Source: Lotus japonicus (taxonomy: Eukaryota > Streptophyta > Magnoliopsida > Fabales > Fabaceae). Taken from it: 64,000 nucleotides of DNA. The notes beneath the pieces are model-generated. The model did no database searches. It saw nothing but the letters and a program-made list of their open reading frames with translations, and had not been told where the DNA came from. Location: positions 42,743,176-42,807,175 of the forward strand of contig NC_080046.1 in assembly GCF_012489685.1 (NCBI RefSeq), in the 5' to 3' direction. The stretch's first letter is position 1. Every line of letters starts with the position of its first letter. The position numbers and the translations under genes were made by a program. Positions 45,433-55,231 of this stretch are shown piece by piece.

Positions 45433-48330
45433 TTGCCTGATCCTGTACCTGCTGAAGTTGCTAAACCTCCTCTTAAAAAGGGATCTTCCTCCATGTCTAA
45501 ATATCATGCAAAAATTCCTTTACATTATCATGTTGAGAAACCCAAGGTGATCAGAACCTCTGGGGTAACTAACAAGAGAGGACCCAGAAAGTGGGTACCT
45601 AAGGATAAGATTATCTATGTTGCAGATATCCTTGATAGCTCCACTGAAGAGCAATGGGTATGGCATAGACGGTTAGGGCATGCCAGCATGAGAAAGATTT
45701 CTCAGCTGAGCAAGCTAAACCTTGTCAGGGGCTTGCCCACTCTGAAGTTCGCTTCAGACGCTCTTTGTGAAGCATGTCAGAAAGGCAAATTCACAAAAGT
45801 CCCTTTCAAGGCAAAGAATGTTGTCTCAACCTCAAGGCCGTTGGAACTTCTGCATATCGACCTTTTTGGACCAGTAAAAACTGAGTCTACAGGTGGCAAG
45901 AGATATGGGATGGTCATTGTTGACGACTATAGCCGCTGGACATGGGTAAAGTTTCTAACCCGCAATGATGAGTCTCATGCTGTGTTCTCTACCTTCATAG
46001 CCCAAGTGAAAAACGAGAAGGCTTGTAGGATTGTGCGTGTCAGAAGTGACCATGGTGGAGAGTTTGAGAATGACAAGTTTGAGAGTCTGTTTGATTCCTA
46101 TGGAATTGCACATGATTTCTCTTGTCCCAGAACTCCTCAACAAAATGGTGTTGTTGAGAGGAAGAACAGAACTCTTCAGGAGATGGCTAGAACCATGCTT
46201 CAAGAAACTGGCATGGCTAAGCACTTTTGGGCAGAGGCAGTAAACACAGCGTGTTACATTCAGAACAGAATCTCTGTGAGACCAATTCTGAATAAGACTC
46301 CCTATGAATTGTGGAAGAACATAATACCCAACATTTCCTACTTTCATCCTTTTGGTTGTGTTTGTTATGTTCTTAATACTAAGGATAAATTGCATAAATT
46401 TGATGCTAAGTCTTCTAAATGTCTATTACTTGGTTACTCTGAGAGATCTAAAGGTTTTAGATTTTATAATACTGATGCTAAAACTATTGAAGAATCTATT
46501 CATGTTAGATTTGACGATAAGCTTGACTCTGACCAGTCAAAGCTAGTTGAGAAATTTGCAGATTTAAGTATAAATGTTTCTGACAAAGGCAAAGCTCCAG
46601 AGGAAGTTGAGCCAGAGGAAGATGAACCAGAAGAAGAAGCTGGTCCCTCTAATTCACAAACTTTGAAGAAGAGCAGAATCACTGCATCTCATCCTAAGGA
46701 ATTGATTCTGGGCAACAAAGACGAACCAGTCAGAACCAGATCAGCCTTCAGACCCTCTGAAGAGACCCTGCTTAGTCTGAAAGGATTGGTGTCCTTAATT
46801 GAACCCAAGTCAATTGATGAAGCTCTTCAGGACAAGGACTGGATTCTGGCCATGGAAGAAGAATTGAATCAATTTTCCAAGAATGATGTTTGGAGCCTAG
46901 TGAAGAAGCCTGAAAGTGTCCATGTAATTGGAACAAAATGGGTGTTCAGAAACAAGTTGAATGAGAAAGGAGATGTAGTCAGAAACAAGGCAAGGCTAGT
47001 TGCTCAAGGCTACAGCCAGCAGGAAGGAATAGACTACACTGAAACCTTTGCTCCAGTAGCAAGACTAGAAGCAATCAGACTGTTGATCTCTTTCTCAGTA
47101 AATCACAACATAATTCTACATCAGATGGATGTTAAGAGTGTCTTCCTAAATGGATACATATCAGAGGAAGTCTACGTTCATCAACCCCCAGGTTTTGAGG
47201 ATGAGAAGAACCCAGACCATGTGTTCAAATTGAAGAAATCACTCTATGGTCTGAAGCAAGCTCCCAGAGCATGGTATGAGAGACTCAGCTCATTCCTGCT
47301 GGAGAATGAGTTTGTAAGGGGTAAAGTAGATACAACTCTCTTTTGCAAAACTTATAAAGATGATATCTTAATTGTGCAAATTTATGTTGATGATATCATA
47401 TTTGGTTCTGCTAATCAATCTCTATGCAAAGAATTTTCTGAGATGATGCAGGCTGAATTTGAGATGAGTATGATGGGAGAACTCAAGTACTTTCTGGGAA
47501 TTCAAGTTGATCAAACACCAGAAGGAACATATATCCATCAGAGCAAGTACACTAAAGAACTTCTGAAGAAGTTCAATATGCTGGAATCTACAGTTGCTAA
47601 GACTCCAATGCATCCTACATGCATTCTGGAGAAAGAAGATGCAAGTGGTAAAGTTTGTCAGAAGCTCTATCGTGGTATGATAGGTTCACTTCTATACTTA
47701 ACTGCATCTAGGCCAGATATATTGTTTAGTGTTCATTTATGTGCTCGTTTCCAATCAGATCCAAGGGAAACTCACTTAACTGCTGTTAAGAGGATCCTAA
47801 GGTATCTGAAAGGTACCACTAACCTTGGCTTGATGTATAAGAAGACATCAGAGTATAAGCTTTCAGGTTATTGTGATGCTGATTGTGCTGGAGATAGAAC
47901 AGAGAGAAAAAGCACTTCTGGAAATTGTCAATTTCTGGGAAGCAACTTAGTCTCATGGGCAAGCAAGAGGCAATCAACCATTGCACTATCAACTGCAGAG
48001 GCAGAATATATCTCAGCAGCAATATGCAGCACTCAGATGCTCTGGATGAAACATCAGCTGGAGGATTATCAAATCCTTGAGAGCAATATCCCAATCTATT
48101 GTGATAACACTGCTGCAATTTCATTGAGTAAGAATCCTATCTTACATTCAAGGGCAAAGTACATTGAGGTAAAGTATCACTTTATTAGAGATTATGTACA
48201 GAAGGGCGTACTTCTTCTGAAGTTTGTTGATACTAACCATCAATGGGCAGATATCTTTACAAAGCCCTTGGCAGAGGATAGATTTAATTTTATTCTGAAA
48301 AATCTGAATATGGACTTTTGTCCAGAATGA
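45433..48330 (+). pseudogene. Sirevirus pol: integrase, reverse transcriptase, RNase H (protease core missing)
   Basis: A 965-codon frame begins downstream of the two stops in the same frame as gag. Integrase has W-H-R-R-L-G-H and C-E-A-C for the zinc region, I-D-L-F-G-P, S-D-H-G-G-E-F and N-G-V-V-E-R-K-N for the catalytic Asp-Asp-Glu. RT has W-V-F-R-N-K, V-A-Q-G-Y-S-Q, M-D-V-K-S-V-F-L-N-G and the active-site Y-V-D-D. RNase H has G-Y-C-D-A-D, S-T-A-E-A-E-Y and Y-C-D-N-T. Between K-W-V-P-K-D-K and W-H-R-R-L-G-H only a few residues remain, so the usual protease core is absent. Other catalytic residues look intact. Confidence 0.9.
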
Positions 48331-48763
48331 AGATGGATCAGAACCTCTGACTATGATACTTCTTGATCAGAAGATGTCTAGTCCAGAAGGTAACTCTATC
48401 AGAGTGTGTGTACCCATTGGTGCTGACTCTGAAGCTGAGACAGTAAACGTGTGTCAGTATCTCTGATGCATAGTTCCTTGTGCCCGTGTGACAGTTTGTC
48501 ATAATGAGTGTTGATGTGCTTCTCTCCTGCGTGTGATATGTGTATTTACTGTTACTATCTATCTTTAATTTTTAACCGTTGATTTTAAATTGCTTTTTGA
48601 ATCAACAACGGTTATTTGTCAAAACCCACTATACACACACGTTCCCCTACACTTACGGTTTTACCTTATCCCTCTTCAGTTTTTCAAAACCTCTTACCCA
48701 CGATCTCTCTCTCTCTCTATTCATCCTTCACCTTCAACCCAAAACCTTCAACCGACTCCAAAA
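48331..48763 (+). other. Spacer between pol and third ORF
   Basis: This is non-coding sequence with no TATA box that I can place with confidence. The frame of the third ORF is open from 48590, but the first good ATG context (CAAAAATGGTG) is at 48764. Confidence 0.55.
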
Positions 48764-51640
48764 ATGGTGAGACAAACCAGAACTGAAGCTGCGGACGCAA
48801 CCAGGTTCCCTCACATGGTAGTAGGGCAAGCTACAGGGCAATTGGGTCCTGAAAATCCAGATCAAGGTCAAGCGTCAGAGAAGATGATCCCAATCGCAGA
48901 ACGGGGCTGTGCCGTTCACTGCGTGTATGCTCCTGAAGAACTCCAAGTACTTGCAGAATGGAGATTCGACCTAGACAACATTGCTGCAAATGGGTATGAC
49001 CTGCGTCCTGAAGTTCAAGTTCAGGGATGGGAAGAGTACTTCAACAGGCTCAGAGGTCCCATTTATGATAAATTGGTCAAGGAATTCTGGAAGCACGCCG
49101 ACTGCGATGACACTCAAGTGGTCTCCTACATTGCTGGAAGGAGAATCATCATTACTGAGAAGACGATTGTGAATCTGCTGGGTGCAGAAACTGCAAATGG
49201 GTATCGATTTCAACTGACAGAATCGAAGCTGAAACCCAGAACCAAGGATGAAACCAACAAGGCTCTGTACACCACCTACAAACCGGACAAGAGTGACTAC
49301 AAGGCGGTGGATCTTCATCCCAAACTCAGAATCTGGCACAAGATTCTTCTTCACTGCATCAATCAAAGGCCGAAGGGCAGTTCTCCTGACTACATCAACT
49401 TCTGCCAGAAGGCGATGTTATTCTTCATTCAAGATAAGAAGAAGATCTGCCTCCCCTTCTTCTTGTTCTCTTACCTGAAGGAATGTATCAGGAAGTCAAG
49501 AACTACTGCCTCCATCAAGTCTGCCATCAAGTATGTTCCCTTTGGGAGACTGCTATCAGATCTCTTCATTGAGAGCAACCTCGTACGAGATCTGATCAAT
49601 GCTGGCTGCACAGAAGATTTATCCACAATAGTCAGTGATGTCTTCACTGCCAATTCCCTGAAGAAGATGGGCTTGGTCAAGACGAAAATAGCCCCTGCTC
49701 ATGAAGACACATCTGCTGAAATCAGACAAAGAAGGGTGCCTCTGAATGATTTCCCTCTGTGGACCCAAGCAGACAACCCAGAGGCTATTCTATGCTACAT
49801 TGATGATCTGAAGCAACAAGGGTTTGAGATTGATGTAGATGAATTCTTCAGGCGATTGCCACCAGCTCAAGAGTTTGACTCTCCTCCGAAGAAGAAAGTT
49901 CAGAGGAAGATGGTCTTAGAAGAATCCTCTGAGGAATCTGATGTCCCTCTGAAGAAGAAGAAGGTTGACCAGCCTAAGAGGAAACATGCTGAAACCACTA
50001 AGCCAGATGATGGTGATGATGGTGATAATGAAGATGGTCCTTCTCCTCCCAAAAAGAAGAAGAAACAAGTTAGAATCGTGGTGAAGCCTACACGTGTGGA
50101 ACCTGCTGCTGCAGTCATCAGGATGGAGACTTCTGCCAGAGTGACTCGCTCTGTCGTGCGTACAAGTAAGTCTGCTATCATTGAATCTGATGATGATTTA
50201 AATTCTATTGATGCACTTCCCATTTCTACTCTCCTCAAACGCACATCCACCCAACTCACTACAATCCCAGAGTCTCAACCTGCTGTCCAAGCCACATCTC
50301 CACCAGATTCCCCAAGGTCTTCCTTTTTCCAACCTTCCCAACAAGAAGCCCCTCTGTGGAATATGCTTCAAACACCACGTCCAGATGAACCAACCTCACC
50401 CATCACAATCCATCAAGATCCCATAATTCTTGAACCCTCTGTACATGAACTCATAATTCCTGCCCAACCAGAACCTAACACTAGAACGTCTGATCACTCT
50501 GTCCCCAGAGCATCAGAACGTCCGGTTGCCAGAACCACTGATACAGATTCTTCCACTTTCTATACTCCTGTATCATTCCCAATCAACGTTGCTGACTCCT
50601 CACCCTCAAACAACTCTGAGTCACATCATAAATTCATGGAGGTCAGAAAAGAAAAAGTGTCTGTCATTCCCGAGTATTACCTTACGGTCCCTAGCCCTAG
50701 GAGATATCCTGGACCTAGACCTGAACGTCTAGTTGACCCAGATGAACCTATTACGGCTGACCCTTTACATGAGGCAGATCCTTTTGCTCAACAAGCTCAA
50801 TCTGACCCTGTCCATCAAGAGCAAATTCAACCAGAACCAGAACACTCTGTGTCTAACCACTCTTCGGTTAGATCACCACATCCTCTGGTTGAAACTTCTG
50901 ACCCAAACCTTGGAGCCTCTGAACCACATGTCCAAACCTTTAACATTGGCTCTCCTCAAGGTGTTTCTGAGGCAAACAGTAGCAATCACCCAACCTCTCC
51001 TGAAACCAACCTCTCCATAGTTCCCTACACTTACCTCAGACCAACCTCTCTCTCTGAGTGCATTAATGTTTTTAATCATAAAGCTTCATTGATGCTACGC
51101 AACGTGCAAGGTCACACTGACTTGAGTGAGAATGCTGAATCTGTTGCTGAGGAGTGGAATAATCTGAGTACTTGGTTAGTAGCTCAGGTTCCTATTATGA
51201 TGAGGCATCTGATTGAAGAAAGGGATCAGAGGATCGAAGCTGCTAAGCAGAGGTTTGCCAGAAGAGTGGCTCTGCATGAACAACAGCAAAGAACTAAACT
51301 ACTTGACGCTGTTGAAGAGGCCAAAAGAAAGCAAGAGGAAGCAGAGGAAGCTGCACGTCAAGCAGCTGCACAAGCTGAACAAGCACGATTAGAGGCTGAG
51401 AGACTTGAAGCTGAAGCTGAAGCCCTTAGATGCCAAGCACTTGCACCAGTGGTCTTTACTCCTGTTGTTTCTGCTTCTATTCCAGCTCATCAATCTGCTC
51501 AGAATGTTCCTTCTAGCTCCACACAGTCAAGCTCGTCCAGACTCGATCTCATGGAACAACGTCTTGATACTCATGAGTCTCTGCTGATGGACATGAAGCA
51601 AATTCTTAAGGAACTTCTGCGTCGCTCTGACAAGCCCTAG
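48764..51640 (+). CDS. Sirevirus third ORF: plant-transposon-protein-like N-terminus, nuclear-type basic clusters, coiled coil
   Basis: This is a 958-codon frame after pol, in the place of the so-called env-like gene of SIRE elements. The N-terminal 60-320 residues resemble the putative plant transposon protein family (PF20167-type; L-V-K-E-F-W-K-H, then I-T-E-K-T-I-V-N-L-L-G). Then come three basic clusters (P-P-K-K-K-V-Q-R-K, K-K-K-K-V-D-Q-P-K-R-K, P-P-K-K-K-K-K-Q) and a long Ser/Pro/Thr-rich disordered middle. A strong coiled coil near residues 840-905 is rich in Ala, Glu and Gln. I see no signal peptide or membrane segment. The content suggests a nuclear, not an envelope, protein. The frame is fully open. 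The family assignment is from memory of the domain. Confidence 0.75.
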   Translation: MVRQTRTEAADATRFPHMVVGQATGQLGPENPDQGQASEKMIPIAERGCAVHCVYAPEELQVLAEWRFDLDNIAANGYDLRPEVQVQGWEEYFNRLRGPIYDKLVKEFWKHADCDDTQVVSYIAGRRIIITEKTIVNLLGAETANGYRFQLTESKLKPRTKDETNKALYTTYKPDKSDYKAVDLHPKLRIWHKILLHCINQRPKGSSPDYINFCQKAMLFFIQDKKKICLPFFLFSYLKECIRKSRTTASIKSAIKYVPFGRLLSDLFIESNLVRDLINAGCTEDLSTIVSDVFTANSLKKMGLVKTKIAPAHEDTSAEIRQRRVPLNDFPLWTQADNPEAILCYIDDLKQQGFEIDVDEFFRRLPPAQEFDSPPKKKVQRKMVLEESSEESDVPLKKKKVDQPKRKHAETTKPDDGDDGDNEDGPSPPKKKKKQVRIVVKPTRVEPAAAVIRMETSARVTRSVVRTSKSAIIESDDDLNSIDALPISTLLKRTSTQLTTIPESQPAVQATSPPDSPRSSFFQPSQQEAPLWNMLQTPRPDEPTSPITIHQDPIILEPSVHELIIPAQPEPNTRTSDHSVPRASERPVARTTDTDSSTFYTPVSFPINVADSSPSNNSESHHKFMEVRKEKVSVIPEYYLTVPSPRRYPGPRPERLVDPDEPITADPLHEADPFAQQAQSDPVHQEQIQPEPEHSVSNHSSVRSPHPLVETSDPNLGASEPHVQTFNIGSPQGVSEANSSNHPTSPETNLSIVPYTYLRPTSLSECINVFNHKASLMLRNVQGHTDLSENAESVAEEWNNLSTWLVAQVPIMMRHLIEERDQRIEAAKQRFARRVALHEQQQRTKLLDAVEEAKRKQEEAEEAARQAAAQAEQARLEAERLEAEAEALRCQALAPVVFTPVVSASIPAHQSAQNVPSSSTQSSSSRLDLMEQRLDTHESLLMDMKQILKELLRRSDKP

Positions 51641-51831
51641 TCTTAGGATCTCTTCGTTTTCCCTCTTAACTTAGTTTTATTTTAACTTCTTTTTATTTTA
51701 TTTACGTTACTTTAGTTGTTATGCTTTGTTAGTTTTTGCACATACATATATATATTTGTCACATGTGTTTGCAAAATCTTATTTATTCATAATCATTATG
51801 CTTTTACATCATACATTTTCTTTCCTAAACT

Positions 51832-52224
51832 CTAGAATGGAGGATCCCTCCTCATTCTTCTGCACTCTCGGCGCTGCTCTGACCTCTCCTTCTCCAGACG
51901 ATCCAGTGAATACTGGATGTTGTTGAGATTGACGTTTAGCTCATTCCTCTCCAGAATCTCTTCTGTTGTCTTGAGCTTCTTTTCTATGGTTTCCTTTTCT
52001 TCCAGTAGCCTCAGCTCAAGCTGGCTGAGTTCTTGAATTTCTTCCACGAAGGCAAGGAATTCCTTCAAGTCATTCTTCAGCTCTGGACAAAGGTTCTCTT
52101 CAAGCAGTGTCCTTGCTAGCTCTGGTATGGTCTTTGTACCATCTGGATGTCTTATGTTAAGGAACATGTCCTCCTCGAAGGCCTTCCTTCTGAGCTCTTC
52201 CAGTGTAACCATGTATGATGCCAT
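51832..52224 (-). CDS. Antisense coiled-coil ORF in the Sirevirus (130 aa)
   Basis: ATG at 52224 (minus strand) opens M-A-S-Y-M-V-T-L-E-E-L-R-R-K. The protein is highly charged, with clear heptads from about residue 50 (L-E-L-R-L-L-E-E-K-E-T-I-E-K-K-L-K) and a basic tail rich in Arg. A TATA box TATATAAA (minus strand, 52286-52293) is about 62 bp upstream of the ATG. It converges on the third ORF (ends 191 bp apart). It is absent from the deleted Sirevirus at 15804. No known domain is recognised. Promoter, clean start and coiled coil argue for a real gene; expression is unproven. Confidence 0.65.
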   Translation of the reverse strand: MASYMVTLEELRRKAFEEDMFLNIRHPDGTKTIPELARTLLEENLCPELKNDLKEFLAFVEEIQELSQLELRLLEEKETIEKKLKTTEEILERNELNVNLNNIQYSLDRLEKERSEQRRECRRMRRDPPF

Positions 52225-53026
52225 TTTTTTTTCTTTCTTTTTATGGAATTGATCGAGTTGTGAAGCTTACCCTCCTCTAACTCGCTTTATATAAGCTTCC
52301 TTCGCTTCTTGGAAGTTATTGCTCCTACAGTTTCTCGAGGTTAAGTCCTTGGTAACTGAAGTTCTCTTTACTCCCGTGGCCGGTGGTAAACGATTCTTCT
52401 TTTGCATTAACTCCCCTCTTTAATTCGCTTAACTCTCATTCCTGCATCGTTTATTTCTCCTTATTTTTTTGAAACTTAGACCTTCTCTAAGGGGGAGTAC
52501 CTTGTACTTCAAGCTAAGTTTTTCACACCCCATGCTTTTTGCTTATGACAAAAAGGGGGAGTACACCCAGTTTTTGATGTGTAAGCTGTGTTAGTGTGAT
52601 TTATTTTTCTTTTGGAGAATTTAAGAGTTCCACCTTTATGACCATAGATGTGTCACTGGGCAAATACAAGGAATACATTTCACTTCCTCTGAAGTGATTA
52701 TATTTGACTCTGATACCACTTATCGTTGACTCTGAATACTTATGCGCTCTGATTATTCTATTTCATCTATGTCATGCGCCTTTACTCTGAAATCTTACAT
52801 TATTTAGCTCATAATCTAGACATTTCTAACGTTTTCATTAAGTCTTAGATTCAGGGGGAGCTATGCTCAGAATCAAGCTGTGACTTGGATTCAGAATGAG
52901 TAAAATAAACTATTCACATCAGGATAAGTCTTATTCTATATCTCTAAACTCTGAGTGAATTCAGTTTATTGTTTAAGGATTGTTCATCAAAATACTTAGT
53001 TTTGTCATCATCAAAAAGGGGGAGAT
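52225..53026 (+). promoter_or_regulatory. Sirevirus multiplied polypurine tracts
   Basis: Words of the AAGGGGGAG type recur near 52489-52498, 52551-52562, 52852-52861 and 53014-53024. The last sits directly at the 3' LTR and is the functional primer site. The others are internal copies, as described for Sireviruses. Confidence 0.8.
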
Positions 53027-54238
53027 TGTAAGATCAAGTTTTGATCGTGTAGTACAACTCTATGTTTTGATGATTACAAGTTAACATTTAAGTATGAACA
53101 ATTATGGTACTCAAACGTGTTTTTCTGAGTGTGCTATTTACAGGCTCTGACCTCAATTCAGTCTCACACAAATCAGAAACACTGTGCATATAGAGTGACC
53201 CAAGCAACGCTTTCGCAACATCTATGTTCACTCTGAACAGTAGAAACGCTTCAGAAGATCTGAAGTTATACAAGCTCTGATATGGACTCAATCACATGAA
53301 GTTCTGAAGATCCAGAAGTTCTGACAACCAAGAGACTCTGAAGGTTCAGACGTTCTGATGGTGTAGAAGACTCTGAAGATCCAGAAGCTGAAAAGTGGAA
53401 ACTCTGATGTCTAGAAGCAAGAAACTCTGAAGACCATGTACTTCCCTCTGAGTTCAGAATCAGAAGATACAACGGTCAGAGGATCTGTGCTTTCCCTCTG
53501 ACTCTGATCAACTGGCTTCACAAGTTCCAACATGAAGCATTCCCCTGATCAGAAGTCTCCTAGGTTTAAATGTCAAGTCGCTATCCAAGTACAAAAGCAT
53601 ATGTACTATCCTGACGACCTACCTAACGTTCTCAGCCACAGCAGAAGCTGGAATTTCCAGAACCGCCCTCCAACGGTAGCATTTCCATGCAGCGTTCAAA
53701 CCCTAATCCTTGGAGTATAAATAGAGGCTGAAGATTGAAAGATGTGGTTGGATGAATTACACACGCGCAAGCTATATTCAAAAACCTTCTAAGCATTCTT
53801 TCATCTGAATTCATTGTGTTTACTATTAGCTTTTCAGAAGCAAATCTCTTGTAAACATTCTTTCTTAAACAGTTTGTTTAGTTACCTTTAGGAGATCAAG
53901 GTTGATCGGATCCTAGAGAAGACTAAGAGAGTGAATCTTAGTGTGAGCTAAGTCAGTGTAATTGTTAGTCACTTGTAGGTTTCAAGTGCAGTTGTAACAC
54001 TTTACCTAATTAGTGGATTGCCTTCATTCTAAGAAGGAAGAAATCACCTTAACGGGTGGACTGGACTAGCTTGAGGGATTTATCAAGTGAACCAGGATAA
54101 AAATCCTTGTGTGCTTTTCTATCTCTTATCTTTAGCACTTAGTTCTCGAAAAGATTTGTCAAAATCTTTAAGGTGGAAGCTTTATCTTGAAAACGTTATT
54201 CAAACCCCCCCCCCTTTCTACCGTTTTTCATACCTTCA
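53027..54238 (+). repeat. Sirevirus 3' LTR
   Basis: This uninterrupted 1,212-bp LTR starts TGTAAGATCAAG and ends CATACCTTCA. A TATA box is near 53716-53723. It is followed by ATTGG, the target duplication, and then by the first codons of Tat gag on the other strand. Confidence 0.95.
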
Positions 54239-54280
54239 ATTGGATCCCTGCAGGGAGGTTCTACCTCGACTATTCGCCAT
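54239..54280 (-). pseudogene. Tat gag first 14 codons
   Basis: On the minus strand ATG 54280 starts M-A-N-S-R-G-R-T-S-L-Q-G-S-N, and the frame continues at 39405 when the Sirevirus and one ATTGG are removed. This places the true gag start, which the long frame at 39405 alone does not show. Confidence 0.85.
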
Positions 54281-54406
54281 ACTTACTGTCCTACCACTTC
54301 TCAAGTGCATAAAACTAACTCACGCAAGCAAGGACGAAAAACAAGTAGCAAAAACAATAAAACTTCACACAAAATGCTTCTGTAAAACTTGGTTTTCACA
54401 AAAACG

Positions 54407-54424
54407 GTCCCACTGGGCGTGCCA
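54407..54424 (-). promoter_or_regulatory. Tat primer-binding site
   Basis: On the minus strand TGGCACGCCCAGTGGGAC begins three bases after the 5' LTR. It has the form of a tRNA 3'-end complement; I cannot name the tRNA from memory with certainty. Confidence 0.75.
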
Positions 54425-54427
54425 ATT

Positions 54428-55231
54428 TGTTTACCGTGATATTTGGTAAACAAACATCTTCCAAGTTCGACTGGAAAAAGTTCAAGAGTTTTGCGAATTA
54501 AGGGTTCTTTTGGGAAAACGTCTTGCCAAAGCGCGTGTGAAATCGGGTTTTTCGACAACCGTGTGTCAAAGGGTAAAAGGTAATAAAGATTCGAAAGCAA
54601 AATGCAAAACAATCAAAAGTGCTTGAAGATAAATTCACTGATTAAAAAGCTTTACACCAATCCAAACTCATAAAATCGACAATAAATCTAACAAAAGCAA
54701 CAATGGCAACAAATTCGAAAACTATCTAAGTGCAGGAATCATAAACGACTGGTTCGGCAACATACTCCTCCATGATCACATTAGGCTCGTTGAGTCTCTT
54801 TGATGCGGACATGAGAGCTTTGTAGTGATTTTTAGAGCTGAGTTGGGAACCTCTTTTCTGAATTAGATTCTCCTATTTATAGAGCTCCATGTCCCGCGTG
54901 TCCTTGGCGGTTTTCTTCCCTGCTGGATGGGTTAGTGGGTCTGATTCCCCCACGATCTGATGCTTGCCCTGGAAGTTTCATGCGTAGTGGTGAGGGTCGT
55001 GTTCTTCAACTGCTTCTTGGCCACGTAATCAGCCATCGTGGTGATAAACACATGCTCTCCTAACCAACTTAGTCAATGCTGCACGTGTTAAATATGCTCG
55101 TGTTTGTAGCAACGGTTACCAGTGTCCCTTTGTCGAATTCGGCTACCTATTTAACTTGGCGTTTTTTCTTAATTCCCTTGGTCCATTTTCGACTGCCCCA
55201 TGCGTTTTGGGCCAAACATTTTGGGCCAACA
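54428..55231 (-). repeat. Tat element 5' LTR
   Basis: This 804-bp LTR pairs with 12380-13182. The minus-strand start is TGTTGGCCCAAAATG at 55231. The minus-strand TATA (CTATAAATAG) is near 54872-54881. AGTAC follows at 55232-55236. Confidence 0.95.

Larger units (their letters stand above)
39411..54238 (+). mobile_element. Sirevirus (SIRE/Maximus-like Copia) with third ORF (TSD ATTGG)
   Basis: This is a plus-strand Copia element with LTRs at 39411-43749 (interrupted) and 53027-54238. ATTGG is exactly duplicated at 39406-39410 and 54239-54243. Without the solo LTR nested in its 5' LTR it is about 11.7 kb. The order is PBS, gag, pol (integrase-RT-RNase H), a 958-aa third ORF, a short antisense ORF, multiplied polypurine tracts and the 3' LTR. 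The long third ORF and the multiplied tracts identify the Sirevirus group. The LTRs differ by about 14 substitutions by eye (about 1.2%). Two stops between gag and pol, and loss of the protease core, make it defective. Confidence 0.95.
12380..55231 (-). mobile_element. Ty3/Gypsy retrotransposon, Tat lineage, with nested elements (TSD AGTAC)
   Basis: This is one Gypsy element read on the minus strand, from the 5' LTR (54428-55231) to the 3' LTR (12380-13182). AGTAC flanks it exactly at 12375-12379 and 55232-55236. The order is PBS, gag, protease, RT, RNase H, a second (archaeal-type) RNase H, integrase, then antisense cargo genes and the 3' LTR. The second RNase H is the mark of the Tat/Ogre lineage. 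Four insertions interrupt it directly, at 15804, 25199, 34096 and 39411. Removing them and one TSD copy each leaves about 14.4 kb. Gag and pol each contain nonsense changes, and protease a frameshift pair, so it is no longer autonomous. Confidence 0.93.

Noticed and set aside
49900..51079. Minus-strand frames over the Sirevirus third ORF
   Set aside because: They are shadows of a strongly biased, Ser/Pro/Lys-rich coding sequence. Unlike 51832-52224, they have no TATA box and overlap the sense ORF.
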